Below are positions 14,201 through 24,400 of a DNA stretch of 64,000 nt, piece by piece. The notes under the pieces were generated by a model. It made no database searches. It was not told the origin of the DNA and worked only from the letters and a program-made list of their open reading frames with translations. Every line of letters begins with the position of its first letter. Position 1 is the first letter of the stretch. Source of the DNA: Lingula anatina (Eukaryota; Brachiopoda; Lingulata; Lingulida; Lingulidae); the NCBI RefSeq assembly GCF_001039355.2, contig NW_019775181.1, positions 1 through 64,000 on the forward strand, written 5' to 3'. The translations under genes and the position numbers were made by a program.

Positions 14201-15818
14201 CGAGAAGAACGATAACTCTCCACATACATCCCTGAGGAGAAAATAAATCATTATACTCTATAAATATAATTTTCTTGTATATTATATGAAACAGATGAGA
14301 CCAAACCAATCAATGAAAAGTTTCAGCTTCATAAACATGCTCTCTATACTCATACATCTTTTCATTAAGTTATTCTAAACATTATACAAGTTCATGTATA
14401 TCTATATAAAGCCATGAATGACTGTTTTGCATAGAATTTTCAACAAAGAAAGTGCATCTGATACCTATTTGGCTTCAATATCTTCATATTAACTACCCAC
14501 TAGCATTACACCATTATTTGCATGGTCTATTGTTAAAATGGGTCAAACTACTGCCAAGCTTTTAAAAAACATTTACTAGGCAGCTCATCTAAGCCACTTA
14601 AAAAAAATTGTTATTCTAATGATAAGATGGCACGTTTTCTTTTTGCTCTGAGCCAAGACAAATCCAAAGTATAGTCAACTATAAGTAATTCCAGTATACC
14701 AGTCTACAACATTCATATAACAATCTTTCTTCTTTTTTTAAAAAATCCAATATACCATTAAAGAGGAATATGATGGATTATTCACAAGTATCTTAGGTCA
14801 AAATATATATAATAAATTTTGGTCTAGCAGTTAAGACCAATTTTGGGCCTCAAGTCATTTTGTGAAGTCAACACGAGTCACACTCACATGGTGATTACCC
14901 TGAGGGGTAGCGGTATATGGAATGCCACACCCACTACTTAAGCTGCTCAAGAAATTCATGAAAATTTGACAAACTGCATTTTTTCTCGCTCAAGCGTTTG
15001 TTGGTAATATTGAAATATCATTACAAAGTTGGGTCTTAAAACAAGACTTTGTGAGTGACCTAAAAGTGTCAAAACTTGGAAAAATTCAAACATATTTGAA
15101 TTAGCTGTCTTTTGAAATTTTGGAGAAATAACAGCACTTGGTTTCAGTGCATGAGTGATCTCTAATGTGTAACCCATTCAAACATCCTGAGGGCTGAACA
15201 AAGACCATAACACAAAAGCCAAGAAGGAGGACCCAATAGTAATCCATACTGTTATTCCACACACAAGATTCAAACAAAATACTTCAAACACGCTCCTCCA
15301 AAAATGTTTTATCTGACATAAGTATCTAAAAATAATTTGACAATTTTAAAAATTAAATTTGATTTATGTCAGATTTTTATGCAAAAGTAAATTTAAAAAG
15401 ATAATTATAAAATCTTGTAATAAAATATCTTTGGAAAAAAAAGGTGTTTGAAAATTTGGGGTTATTACTGTACCATGCCTTAGCAGTAGTGTACTAGTAC
15501 GATATTAAGTGGTTAAATTATCTCAGATTTCCTTAAGCTCACAGCATATATCACTTGCTAGTTAATATGTTGGTTAAATTTGGCTTGTCCTTAAGATACA
15601 GCATGGCTCTCATGCCTTTATTGAATGATATCTGTGACAGCATGCTAAATTAAGATGTGATGAGTATGCTTTTCTATGGAAAAGAGAGATACTGTACATT
15701 ATGTACATTCTTTTTGTTATCAAAATGATTTTTAAACTTGCAGATAAAATAATACATAATGACACTTCATAAATATTATATAAATAATCTGTGTTTCACA
15801 CCCCTCACATTGAAGGAA

Positions 15819-15862
<44 letters not shown>

Positions 15863-18158
15863 ATTTTTTACATGTATATAACATTAAGAAGAAATTGTCC
15901 TTCTTTTCCTCCACTTTTTACTGTACATACTGCATACATGTCGAGCTAAATTTTACATCAAAAACCAAAACATTTGTCTCTGAACTTGGGAACAATTAAC
16001 AATAACAATAATAACAGCGTACTGTCTTTAATTGCACTTCAACTTATTATGATTTGCTAAAACCTACTCTGCATATATACCCATCTCTTCTTGCCAATTA
16101 CTTTGTATACATGACAAAAAATTGACAGTGAGTAAAAAAATGATCCAGTTATGTGTTATACATCTGTATTATTTTAGGTTATGTGTATCAACTGTCATTC
16201 AAATCTTTCAAACCAACAGCAATGAGTCAGCTACTTCAAACAACAGGCCTTAACTGATATTTGTTTCAGCGCTTAAAAATATTCCATTTCATTTCATTCC
16301 ATTTGAAAAAAAAAAGACTGATTACGTACATTGATAAGCTGTCCAAACATTACACTGTGCTGCAATATGTGTTAATTCCTTAGTTTTTAAATAAGAAAAT
16401 TATAAATAGTGATCGAGCTTCAAGACAAGTGTGCCGTTTGTGAGCAAATAAAGAGGGGAAACTTTAAATAATAATAATTTTAAAAAAATGGTTGAAATTT
16501 TGGAGTAATTACTATACTGAAAGATGCTGTCATTGGCTGAATTCACATAAGCAGACTAACTACTAGTAGTCTGTGGATCAAATATGGCAAGCTCACTTGA
16601 ATGCTTGTTGGGTAATCACTGTGGGGAATCTATTCAAAGTCTATAATTAAGCGGATTAGATGACGAGCTTTTAACTTGGTCGCCATATTTAATACGTGGA
16701 CTATTGAGTCTGCTGTTATGAATTTGGCCATTATCATTTCCAGTTAGAAAAATCGCGCCTAACACAATGAATGCAATGCACAGCATTCTCCCTACCTTCA
16801 TCCTCATCATCCGTCTCATCACTGCTCTTAGAAGGAGATTCCACTGCTCTTCCCTGACCATCAGCCAACACAATCCCTTCCAGAGACTCCTGACTCCGAG
16901 ACATGGCCTTTGTTGACTTCAGCCTCCTGACAACTGGTAGTGCCACCTCTTGGGACTGGGTAGTGTCCATAATCCTTGTTCCACTTACGTTAAGTGCTTT
17001 TTCTGCATTAACATCCCCTGTTTTCTCTATTTCCCTGTCATCAGAGGTTACACCGTTCCCAAATGCTTGGTGATTTTCATTGTTTTCTTTGTTTTGTGAA
17101 GCATCCAGGCTTTTGGTATTAAGACTGTCTGATCCCAGAGACGTCGTCTGTTGCGACTGTAAATTTTCCAATGGAGCCCTCTGTGTCACAGACATGTCAC
17201 CAGGTGGACAGGTTCCTGTGCCACAGCTGGCATGAACAGCGAGATGGCCAGACTGTGAGGAATTATTTTGAGAAGCACAGCCTCCTTCTGATTCATCAAG
17301 GTTATTGAAGTCTCTGCCAGCACCAGCTGTAGCAGACTGGGTTGATTCAGTGCTATCTTTGGTATGTTCACCAGGTGCCATTACAGGTGGCAGCACAGGT
17401 GCTCGCTCACCAGGTGGCAGCACAGGTGCTAGCTCACCAGGTGGCACCTGTGTCTCTTCACCATTGACCGTTCCTATACTCGGTCTGACCTCATTATCAG
17501 CAACTTCAACAATCTTATCACAGTTTGTATTGGAATGTTTGACTACATCTGGGGCACTGAGCTTGGGCAAACTTTGCTGATTAATGACTGGTCTTAACGG
17601 TGATTTTACTGGGGGTTCGTGATTTAGGGACACTGGCTTGCCACCATGTTCTTCACTACTGCTCCTCAATTCCGTGTCCAAAGATCCATTACCACTTGTA
17701 TAATCATGTTTTACCCCATTCTGGGAAGGATGCCTATCAGATAAGGGTAATACTTCCGCAGAATTGCTCTTATCGAGTCCCGGCTGTGGTGGTCTAATCT
17801 GCTCTATTACAGGGGTGTTATCAGTGCATGAGTTCTGTTTAAGTGTACTCTGAGACTTTTGAACGTGAGACTCAGCAGTCCCACCCAGTTTATCTGATTC
17901 CTCATAGTTATTATCAACATCGTCAAGCTGATCATCGAGAAAACCAAATGCTGAATTGATCTGACGAGAAATTCTCGACTGACGGAAAATATCTGAACCT
18001 CTTTCCAGCTGCGATGTGATCCTACCACCAGTCCCATCTTCCACAGGTTTTGTGTGGTTACGCCTAGTGACTGTGTCTTCAGTGTCTATTTCACTAGTGT
18101 AGGTTCCACCATTTATTTTTGAACACTCCGCCTGGTTCTCCCCTAGAGTCTGGTCCAT
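4319..18158 (-). CDS. PDZ and tandem PH domain scaffold protein (PDZPH1-like), 12 coding exons
   Basis: Complete coding gene read right to left. Coding exons are 18158-16796, 14231-14112, 13453-13382, 13142-12927, 12484-12383, 11636-11526, 11197-11001, 10633-10488, 8922-8880, 8290-8104, 4771-4636 and 4370-4319. All have GT-AG borders and compatible phases, and total 2745 nt (914 residues plus stop). Residues 1-590 are mostly polar and disordered. PDZ is at about 594-660, PH1 at about 690-787 and PH2 at about 811-913, with the stop 17 codons into the last exon. Domain order matches PDZPH1-type proteins; PH domains of this kind bind phosphoinositides or protein partners at membranes, so a cytoplasmic, membrane-recruited scaffold is inferred. 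No catalytic domain is seen. Exons 9 and 10 exist in a second copy (5848-5806 and 5269-5083); using both copies would break the frame. The assignment to PDZPH1 rests on architecture only. Confidence 0.85.
5024..7148. repeat. Duplicate block A1 of the PDZ-PH-PH gene (twin of 8045-10239)
   Basis: Near-identical, apart from small indels and substitutions, to 8045-10239. It contains a copy of exon 9 (5848-5806) and exon 10 (5269-5083); the encoded 62 residues of exon 10 are identical in both. The right edge stops exactly at the unresolved base 7149. Exon 10 ends in phase 1 but exon 9 needs phase 2, so splicing through both blocks would terminate after a few codons. It is probably a second haplotype or assembly overlap; a true recent duplication with one copy skipped remains possible. 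Confidence 0.8.
6840..6994. mobile_element. MITE copy of the CAGGNCNGTAGCC family (block A1)
   Basis: Ends CAGGCCTGTAGCC and GGCTACAGGCCTG form the terminal inverted repeat. The internal 'ggtccactctgggtaaaatt' is shared with the copy at 328-497. It sits in an intron of the PDZ-PH-PH gene inside the duplicated block. Confidence 0.75.
7150..7655. repeat. Tandem repeat, about 220-bp unit
   Basis: A unit containing 'ccattttgaaaaagtccgat', 'gttgtctattt' and 'ccagaaaaacataaattat' recurs about 2.5 times (the last motif begins near 7186, 7405 and 7618). It fills the space between unresolved base 7149 and the unique stretch 7656-8044. Confidence 0.75.
7668..7945 (-). other. Possible short spliced gene or 5' exon, unknown
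   Basis: Read on the minus strand, a CCAAT-like box (7980-7990) is followed by an open stretch containing DELVRVLLDLFMFNANIW, KLHLEKRQAERYK and then a strong donor gtgagt near 7807. A 46-bp interval ending ttatgttcag would join it in frame to a second open stretch (starting DGGCQSNLPVQKPALARR) ending in TAA near 7668. The putative intron is very short, so the donor may use a more distant acceptor. No family is recognised. It lies in unique DNA between the two A blocks and could be sequence misplaced by assembly. Confidence 0.25.
8045..10239. repeat. Duplicate block A2 of the PDZ-PH-PH gene (twin of 5024-7148)
   Basis: Right-hand member of the pair. It is continuous with the unique sequence carrying exons 8 and 7 to its right, so its exons 9 and 10 (8922-8880 and 8290-8104) join naturally to PH1. 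The left-hand member is the one next to the unique exons 11 and 12. This is what is expected if two overlapping allelic contigs were placed end to end. Confidence 0.75.
8880..11197 (-). CDS. PDZ-PH-PH gene exons 7-9 encoding PH domain 1
   Basis: Exons 11197-11001, 10633-10488 and 8922-8880. The domain opens with PMLTGYLLKQSS and the basic strand KSWKKRWFVLK, a lipid-headgroup-binding type loop. It continues through strands ending RTYYFVAQ and closes with the C-terminal helix RWADALNQAAQ, whose invariant Trp follows the split Arg codon (phase 2). The 43-nt exon 9 has a near-identical twin at 5848-5806 within the 5.0-7.1 kb duplicate block. Confidence 0.87.
9926..10083. mobile_element. MITE copy of the CAGGNCNGTAGCC family (block A2)
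   Basis: Allelic or duplicated counterpart of the copy at 6840-6994 in the same position of the twin block. Its right end has one changed base (GGCTACAGGCCAG), and it keeps a stretch missing from the A1 copy. Confidence 0.75.
11526..12484 (-). CDS. PDZ-PH-PH gene exons 5-6 encoding the PDZ domain
   Basis: Exons 12484-12383 and 11636-11526 together encode a PDZ domain at about residues 594-660. The carboxylate-binding loop is DFGF (GLGF type) after the strand MLTVVKRPGD. The second exon begins GGAAEAAGLEVGDLITCING, the standard PDZ 'A..AGL..GD.I..ING' signature, and ends in helix B (HSECLQLLQSS). The intron between them contains a GATC-rich MITE at 11719-11984. PDZ domains bind C-terminal peptides of membrane proteins; the partner here is unknown. 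Confidence 0.88.
11719..11984. mobile_element. GATCGATC-family MITE, full copy
   Basis: A long imperfect inverted repeat whose arms carry 'ctatctccaaggggattctg' and 'ttggagatggatcgatcc', with the core 'gtaattaattatcatttagc' flanked by inverted AGGCATG-type motifs. It is in the intron splitting the PDZ exons. Confidence 0.7.
12110..12380. repeat. Minisatellite of GTGACAGTGA(G/A)TGTGTTAGTT units
   Basis: About ten imperfect copies of a 20-35 bp GT/GA-rich unit, immediately 3' (minus strand) of the first PDZ exon. Open frames across it are low-complexity artefacts. Confidence 0.8.
12927..14231 (-). CDS. PDZ-PH-PH gene exons 2-4 (linker before the PDZ domain)
   Basis: Three small phase-1 exons at 14231-14112, 13453-13382 and 13142-12927. 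Exon 2 gives an aromatic-rich segment around SRWVYTGENGDISLLPPGG. Exon 3 gives a short acidic/hydrophobic stretch. Exon 4 gives a segment starting DEIFDGEDIGP with a basic run ending SQRYYG. All donors leave one base and all acceptors supply two, so the frame is continuous. No named domain is recognised here. Confidence 0.8.
15821..15858. repeat. (CA)n microsatellite
   Basis: Uninterrupted CA dinucleotide array of about 19 units in the first coding intron of the PDZ-PH-PH gene. Confidence 0.95.
16535..16729. mobile_element. 'GATCAAATATGG' family MITE, copy 1
   Basis: Terminal inverted repeats 'ggctgaattcacataagcag' and 'gctgttatgaatttggcc', with subterminal 'gtggatcaaatatggc' on one arm and its inverted 'cgccatatttaatacgtgga' on the other. 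It is 195 bp, lies in the intron just 3' of the first coding exon, and has no coding capacity. Confidence 0.72.
16796..18158 (-). CDS. First coding exon of the PDZ-PH-PH gene, disordered N-terminal half
   Basis: The exon encodes residues 1-454 from ATG at 18158. It is rich in Ser, Thr, Asn, Gln, Asp and Glu with no recognisable fold, typical of a scaffold's flexible N-terminus. A proline-rich double repeat of the type 'PPGE-APVLPP' lies near its middle (about 17385-17450), and an acidic run (DETDDEDEG) sits at the 3' end. The donor is GAAG followed by gtaggg at 16795, leaving phase 1. The start is the first ATG after acceptor-like sites just upstream (about 18174 or 18188), so a non-coding 5' exon is expected further right. 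Confidence 0.85.
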
Positions 18159-18646
18159 TCTACGTTATGAGCTGAAGATGTTCCTGGATGATACAGAAAT
18201 AATCAATGTTTTAACATGTTCACACTATCTCTTTTAATCAAATCCTTCATAAATTTATTAATCTATGATATCAATGTAGAGCACATTTACTGGTATAAAT
18301 AAAAATTAATCTGACTCGATCATTTTCTACAGCTGGGCCTTTCCCATCATCCTTCAAAAATCTAAATAATGGATGAATTTATTTTATATCCATTAGATTT
18401 ATAACAAATATCACAATGACCTTTATTGAGGAGTTTTTTTAGAAAACACATTCTGTCACAAATTCTGTCAATATGGGATTCTTAAGTCACATGTCACCAA
18501 TATATATTATAACCAAAGGGAAACATATTCTGTTCTCTTTGTGTATATTATAATAATTATATTTTTTATAAATCACTGAGCACAAAACATTTGCAAGCTA
18601 GATAGCTACAACAGTATAATAAAAATGAACACAATCCTAACCCCAG

Positions 18647-18659
<13 letters not shown>

Positions 18660-18710
<51 letters not shown>

Positions 18711-18765
18711 CCAATTACTTATTTATAATTATTTATATTATTTATATATATATATATATATATAC
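18660..18765. repeat. Poly(A) and (TA)n low-complexity tract
   Basis: A homopolymer A run leads into about 20 TA units, a short unique bridge, then a second TA run. Confidence 0.9.
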
Positions 18766-19023
18766 ACTTAGGTCAGGTGCCTGGGTTAGCTGACTAGGAT
18801 TTCCAAGAGAGTGCTAATACACTGCTCCTGATAGGGTTAGATACACGTACATGTATGTCCATGTGACCATGTAACCTTGGTAATATATATATATATATAT
18901 ACACACTTAGGTCAGGTGCCTGGGTTAGCTGACTAGGATTTCCAAGAGAGTGCTATTACACTGCTCCTGATAGGGTTAGATACACGTACATGTATGTCCA
19001 TGTGACCATGTAACCTTGGTAAT
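18766..19023. repeat. Two tandem copies of a 119-bp unit separated by (TA)n
   Basis: The unit beginning 'cacttaggtcaggtgcctgg' and ending 'ccatgtaaccttggtaat' occurs at 18766-18884 and 18904-19023 with almost no differences, each preceded by a TA run. It is upstream of the first coding exon of the PDZ-PH-PH gene. Confidence 0.85.
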
Positions 19024-19977
19024 TAAGTTCCATGAAGCCTTTTTTACTCTGTGTGTCCTCTGACAATTTTCATCTTTTATTCTTATCTATATAACATTAT
19101 TTATTGATACTAGTAAATTTATTTATTTGAAAATGGAGCATTTAGAGAAAACCGTCACTGTTATATCGCTAATTATTGATTTGGCTCTAATAAAAAAACT
19201 CACACCCAAGTGAACCAGTTAGTAATTCTAATATAAAACTACTGTATATGTACATGTAGTCGGTTAGCTATCTGAGTTAAGCCATCTTAGTTTAGCAGAG
19301 AAATATTTTCAAAGCATTTAACTGTGACAAAGAGGTTGTTAATGCTTTCACCCTACTCTGTAAACTGGCTGTGTAGGTACAATCTAACCAGTTTAACATA
19401 AAAAGTATTTTGATGGATTTTGACAAAATTTTGGGAATAGGCCTGAATTAAAATGACTAAAAAAGTGATAAGACTTTGGTGGAGATCTGGATCCTCATTT
19501 GAATCTAGAAATTTGTGAAGGATTCCAATCAATGTGAGAAAGAGCCTACATGTATATATTTGGTTTCTCTCTTTTTGTTTACACCCAGTACAATATGTAC
19601 ATGTGGTTCAAAAATCAATGATGCCAAGAAAACAGCTGATTAACTAGATACCTGATAAATAATTAATAACAATTATGGGAACTGAATTGCCTTGGTGGAG
19701 GTCTGCGCTGTCTGAGTGCTTTTCTAGTTATCATGCACTAAATATCATAGAATCACAATACACAAAGTGCAGCATTGCACGTTTAAAAGAACAAATAAAT
19801 TAAAGGGATCAAAGATAATTATTATTCCCAAAGATATTAACGTTGAAACGTGTTAAAATATACCTTTTAAAACATCAGCAAATACACTCACAAAGAACTG
19901 ATGAAACACTGCCGCTGCAAAGCTAATAAAACGTTGCCATTTTCACGTCTCTTCTGTGCTACTGAGTAGGTCGCACC

Positions 19978-20290
19978 TGTTGACAATGTAAACTTCCTGC
20001 TTCGATGAGGGCTTGTCTTGGCACATGATACGAAACTATAATTAAAATATCCCCGAACCAGGCAACCTAGGCCCAGCGGTGTATCCCAACCAAGATGATA
20101 AACTTTTCCAGTTCAAAAAGTTTTTATTGAATTCATGTATTTGAATACAACGAAAAAATAGGAGTTTTGAACGCCTTTTTATAAAACCTCATTCTAACAT
20201 CATAACTAACGTTTTGACGTGTGCCGTGAAAAAAAAATTCCCAACTTTCGTTTTGAACAATCGATAGAATTACTTCCGCAAAGACAAATA
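19978..20290. promoter_or_regulatory. Probable bidirectional promoter between the two divergent genes
   Basis: To the left, a minus-strand donor-like site (CAACAG, then gtgcga, exon edge 19977) marks a likely non-coding first exon of the PDZ-PH-PH gene. To the right, a plus-strand donor (GAG, then gtaagc, exon edge 20368) marks a likely non-coding first exon of the HELZ2-like gene. Between them are an IRF-type core TTTCGTTT (20246-20253, AAACGAAA on the minus strand) and an ETS-type ACTTCCG (20272-20278). No TATA box is obvious. Transcription starts are inferred, not seen. Confidence 0.5.
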
Positions 20291-20368
20291 CCGGTGCACT
20301 CAGTGTGTCTTCAATTTACTACATTTTGCAACCAAAGGAGACTTATTTTATAACAGATTTGACTCGAG
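20290..20368 (+). other. HELZ2: Probable non-coding first exon of the HELZ2-like gene
   Basis: The right edge is fixed by a strong donor (GACTCGAG then gtaagctg). The left edge is a guess. No usable ATG opens a frame here. The next exon has its acceptor at about 21105 and the coding start at 21143. Confidence 0.45.
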
Positions 20369-21105
20369 GTAAGCTGATATTTATATAGTTTCAGCTTTGA
20401 ATAGATAAAAACTTAGAAATGAGATAGAAACTTCCCAATTTTTGATATGTATAAAATTTCGCGGAAGAAGATGCCAAGTTCATGATTTTTTTTATAATAC
20501 TAGATTGAAATTTGGCAAATAGATAGCCACATATCTGAGCATAGATTGACCGTTTGATTTATTAAGCTATACAATGAAAGGAAAATATATTGGTGGCCCC
20601 GATTTCTATTTTTAAAAGTTGTCTTATAAAATATGAAGGGAATCGAAATTAGTACAGTTCAAAACTTGATCTTTGACAAGGAATCATGAGCACATTTGTT
20701 TCACCCAGGCAATCGTGTGTTTGTGCAGAATTAAAGAGAAGGAAAATATTTAAAACTTACCAAAGTTAAATTTGAATAATCTGTCATCTATTAATATAAG
20801 TTAATTATATTAATTATATTTTATAATAGTATATACTAGTATACTTAGCTAGTATGTTAGAATTTGAATGTTAGTCTGCCATGGCTGAATATTTTATCCA
20901 GTTGTTTGAAATAGTAGTTATGATGGACATTTTTCTGCCACAGTTTTACTATTTGTTTATTTAAACACTTTTTTTTAGTTTCTTATCATGTTACATGTAG
21001 CCTGTATCTTATAATCTGAAACAGCACAGTTAAGGAAGAACAAGTCCACGATTTTTTTCTTTAAATAATTGAAATGTTAAAAAAGAAAAGTATATTGTGT
21101 TACAG

Positions 21106-21404
21106 ATAGATTTGTGGTGTGCAACTTTCACATTGAAAGATAATGGGAATCTCAGTTGAGGCATGGAGGCTGAGAATAGGTTGTTTTACACACTCTTCCT
21201 CGGCCAGCAGTGAAGATGACCCTCACAGAAACAGCCACCGGAAACGAAAGTGTAGAACCACAAATCATGATTGTGTAGCCAAGGTCTTGCCTGTTGAACA
21301 AAATGAGGAGTTGCCCAGTGCCCTAGGGGCTAAAAGATTGAAAACAGCCTCTCCTAGAAAATCCTTTGCACAGCAGTTATGCGCTTATATTCCAAATCTC
21401 AGAG
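21106..21404 (+). CDS. HELZ2: HELZ2-like exon 2: translation start and basic leader
   Basis: The acceptor (tgtgttacag) is at 21105 and ATG at 21143 opens MGISVEAWRLRIGCFTHSS. It is followed by an acidic SSEDD patch, a basic KRKCR cluster and RLKTASPRKSF, possible nuclear-localisation-like sequence. The donor (AGAG then gtaatg) leaves phase 1, which fits only through exon 3. The opening 'S-x-E-x-W-R-x-R-I-G-x-F' pattern reminds me of N-termini of some 2A-carrying retroelement proteins; that is unverified memory. Confidence 0.7.
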
Positions 21405-24400
21405 GTAATGGAGGCAATTCATAGACTTGATTTAAAAAATCAGTTTTATTTATTTATCTATTTTAAGTAATTGATTAATTTTTGTATTTATGTTATTTGT
21501 TTATTTATTTTTGAGGGATGGACAGGGATAAGAGTTCTGCTCCAGAGTTGTTTCAAACTCTTACCTTTAAACTTTTTTTAAGGGACTACAACTGTTCATT
21601 TTGGCCAAAAAAAATGAATGTTCTTGGGGTAAACAACAATTTCCCCATACTTACCAATGGTTAATGAATCCATTTCTACATTCAAATTTAGTCCCTATTT
21701 TTTTTTTCAAAAAAGTTTTTTTTTTTTTTTGCAATAATCTCTTAAGAGATTATTATTGAGTACAGCCATCTGTGGAGGTCACATGGTTGGAATACAAGCA
21801 CAGAGTTCAGAATAATTGTTTAAACTGCCATTTTTTTGTTGTGAAATTGAATATATTATATTTTTATGAGTTTTTTACAATGTTTTTATTGTGAAGTATA
21901 GATCTCATACGAAGAGTTGTAATCCCTTTAACTTAGAGCTTACAATTTTTAGAGCCATGTCTCTCTTTCTCTCTCTCCCTCTCTCTCTCTTATGTGACTA
22001 TATTAAATGATTAAGACTATTTTACTGCTAAAATGCGATCCAAAGATTTTACTTGTCCTTAGAAATTTAGGTTCAACATAATAAGCAATTCATGTACTTA
22101 GAATGCTTAAAAAATCCTGTGCTTCATTCTTTTAATATCTCCCTCCCTCTCCTTTTTTTTACTACATTTTTTTCACTCTTGTGCACATGTTTCAGGGTCT
22201 CCAGAGAATGTCATCCATAAAATTTAATAAGTGCAACCTTAAATAGACATGAATGTACCCACATGGACTTTTTTGTTCTGTTTTTCACATTATTAAAAAA
22301 AAAATTGATGTTAAAGGGCACCTGTCAGCCGGCCTGAGACTGCTGTTGTTAATAGGACTACTGTTGCTGGTGGCAGGAGATGTGGAGGCCAACCCAGGAC
22401 CCAGTACAACACCTGGTTCTGAACAGGTTTGTGGGAATGTAAATTACTTATTAAGCTGCATTCACAGCAGCTGACTAACTAGTCCGAAGATCAAGTATGG
22501 TGACCCACTTTAAAGTTTGCCATCTAGTAATCTCCTTAACCGAATAGATTCCCATGGGGATTACGCAACAAGTATTTAAGTGAGGCGGCCATATTTATTC
22601 CACCGACTACATAGTCCACTGTTGTGAATGAGGCCTTAGAGCACATTCAGAACAGTGAACTAACAGCTAGGTCCACAGATCAGATATGGTGACCCACTAA
22701 AAAGCTTGCCACTTACTTCTCGATTAGACATTGAAAAGGTTCCCTACTGGGATTATGCAACAAGCATTCAAGTGGGTCGGCCATATTTGATCCATGGATC
22801 TGTTAGGGCATTCAGAAGTATGATGGATGATTCAAGTACAGACTGACTAAATATGGTCGACCCCACTACAAAAGTGATGCCACTGATTCCTGATGATTAA
22901 ACAAATTAAATCACGTCTCCAAAGGTTTAATTGCTAGGCACAACATGGAATTAGTGACATTGTTTTTGAAGAGGGGTTGGCTATATTTAGTCAGCAAGTA
23001 AGTTAGTACTCCGATCATCTTTTCTGAATTGCCTGTCAGTCTGCTTTTTGAATGTGTTCTTAGATATAACCATCTGATAATTTCTTTTGGTTAATTGATT
23101 GATGATATCAATTTTTTAATAAAATAATTTTAGGTAAAAAAAATTGTATTTTTATTTATTTTTTTTTTACTTTGATTTAATGCTTTATATATCTAACATA
23201 TTGTGGTAAACAGAGCTATTTGCAAGATTGGTGCATTCATTTTCTTTTTTCTTATTTTTAGAGTTAACAATAAGAATTTGTTTTTAGTTAACAATTAAAA
23301 TGTGTTTTTAAAGATTTTTTGTTATTTAATTATTAAAGAACAATGGGGAAGATCCTGCCAAAGAAGAACTGTAAGTGAAAATGATTTTCACGAATTTCTA
23401 ACACCTCTGTTATTTCAATAATATTTATACAAAAAATTTTGTCTAAAAGTATACGTAAGGATAAGAATCCAGCTTGCTTTTTAAACTGTCAGAGTTTCCT
23501 TAGAAGTGCCTTGCAGTCTTGCAGAGGTTCTAGGTTTCATATTTTGTAAAACTCATTTTAAATTTAACATTTTCAGGCAAGCTCAATCCACATCCCCAGG
23601 ACAACCAGAAGCTCATGACAAAGAAGTAAGTAGAGAATATCAGAAAAGACATGGAAATTGGTATTTACTACTATACCTTAGAGCACATTCTGAACAGAAG
23701 ACTACCCATGTAACTGATCCGTGGATCAAATATGACCGAACCACTTGAATGGTTGTTGTGTTATCCCTGCAGGAAATCTATTCAATGTCTAATTAGGAAT
23801 TGAGCGGTGAGCTTTGAATTGGGTCGCCATATTTGATCCATGGATCTGTTAGTGAGCTGTTCTGAATGGGCTCCTGTATGTACTGAGTAAAAACATACAG
23901 TCAACCAGCTCTTTTGGCCACTAGCGTCTTTCCAACCACTGTCCCACAGAACAAATGGTGGACATTAAAGAACACATTTTTAAGAAAAATGACCCCCCCC
24001 CCCCTCCCTTTAATTTTACTTGAGCCCATTTGAAGTCTGAGGTCTTAGGTCTTGGGTATTTTGTTCTTATAGATTTGATTTTTTTTTCTTTGCAGATTGC
24101 CAAATATGAGGAGGAGGTTATGGTGTATTTGGAGCGTGGCAAAGAACCATTTAAAAGAGGGGAATTTGATGTTGCTGCAGAGCATCTAAGCAGAGCACTG
24201 GAATATGTGGAGAAATTCCACCTGCAGAAAGGCATTTGTATCACCCCCCATCAACTGCTGGTTGATGTTTATTTTAATCGCTGTCTTTGTTATCAGATGA
24301 TGGTATGTTCCTGAGAGATTTTTATATTCATATATGTTTTTGGCCATCTTTGGAATTGTCTCTAGTGTGTAATTGTGTCTGTCTGTCTATATGTCCGTCT

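Noticed and set aside
22253-22474. 2A motif as part of a non-LTR retrotransposon ORF1
   Set aside because: No reverse transcriptase, PHD or endonuclease sequence lies nearby, and the exon phases match the HELZ2-like gene; an exapted origin is still open.
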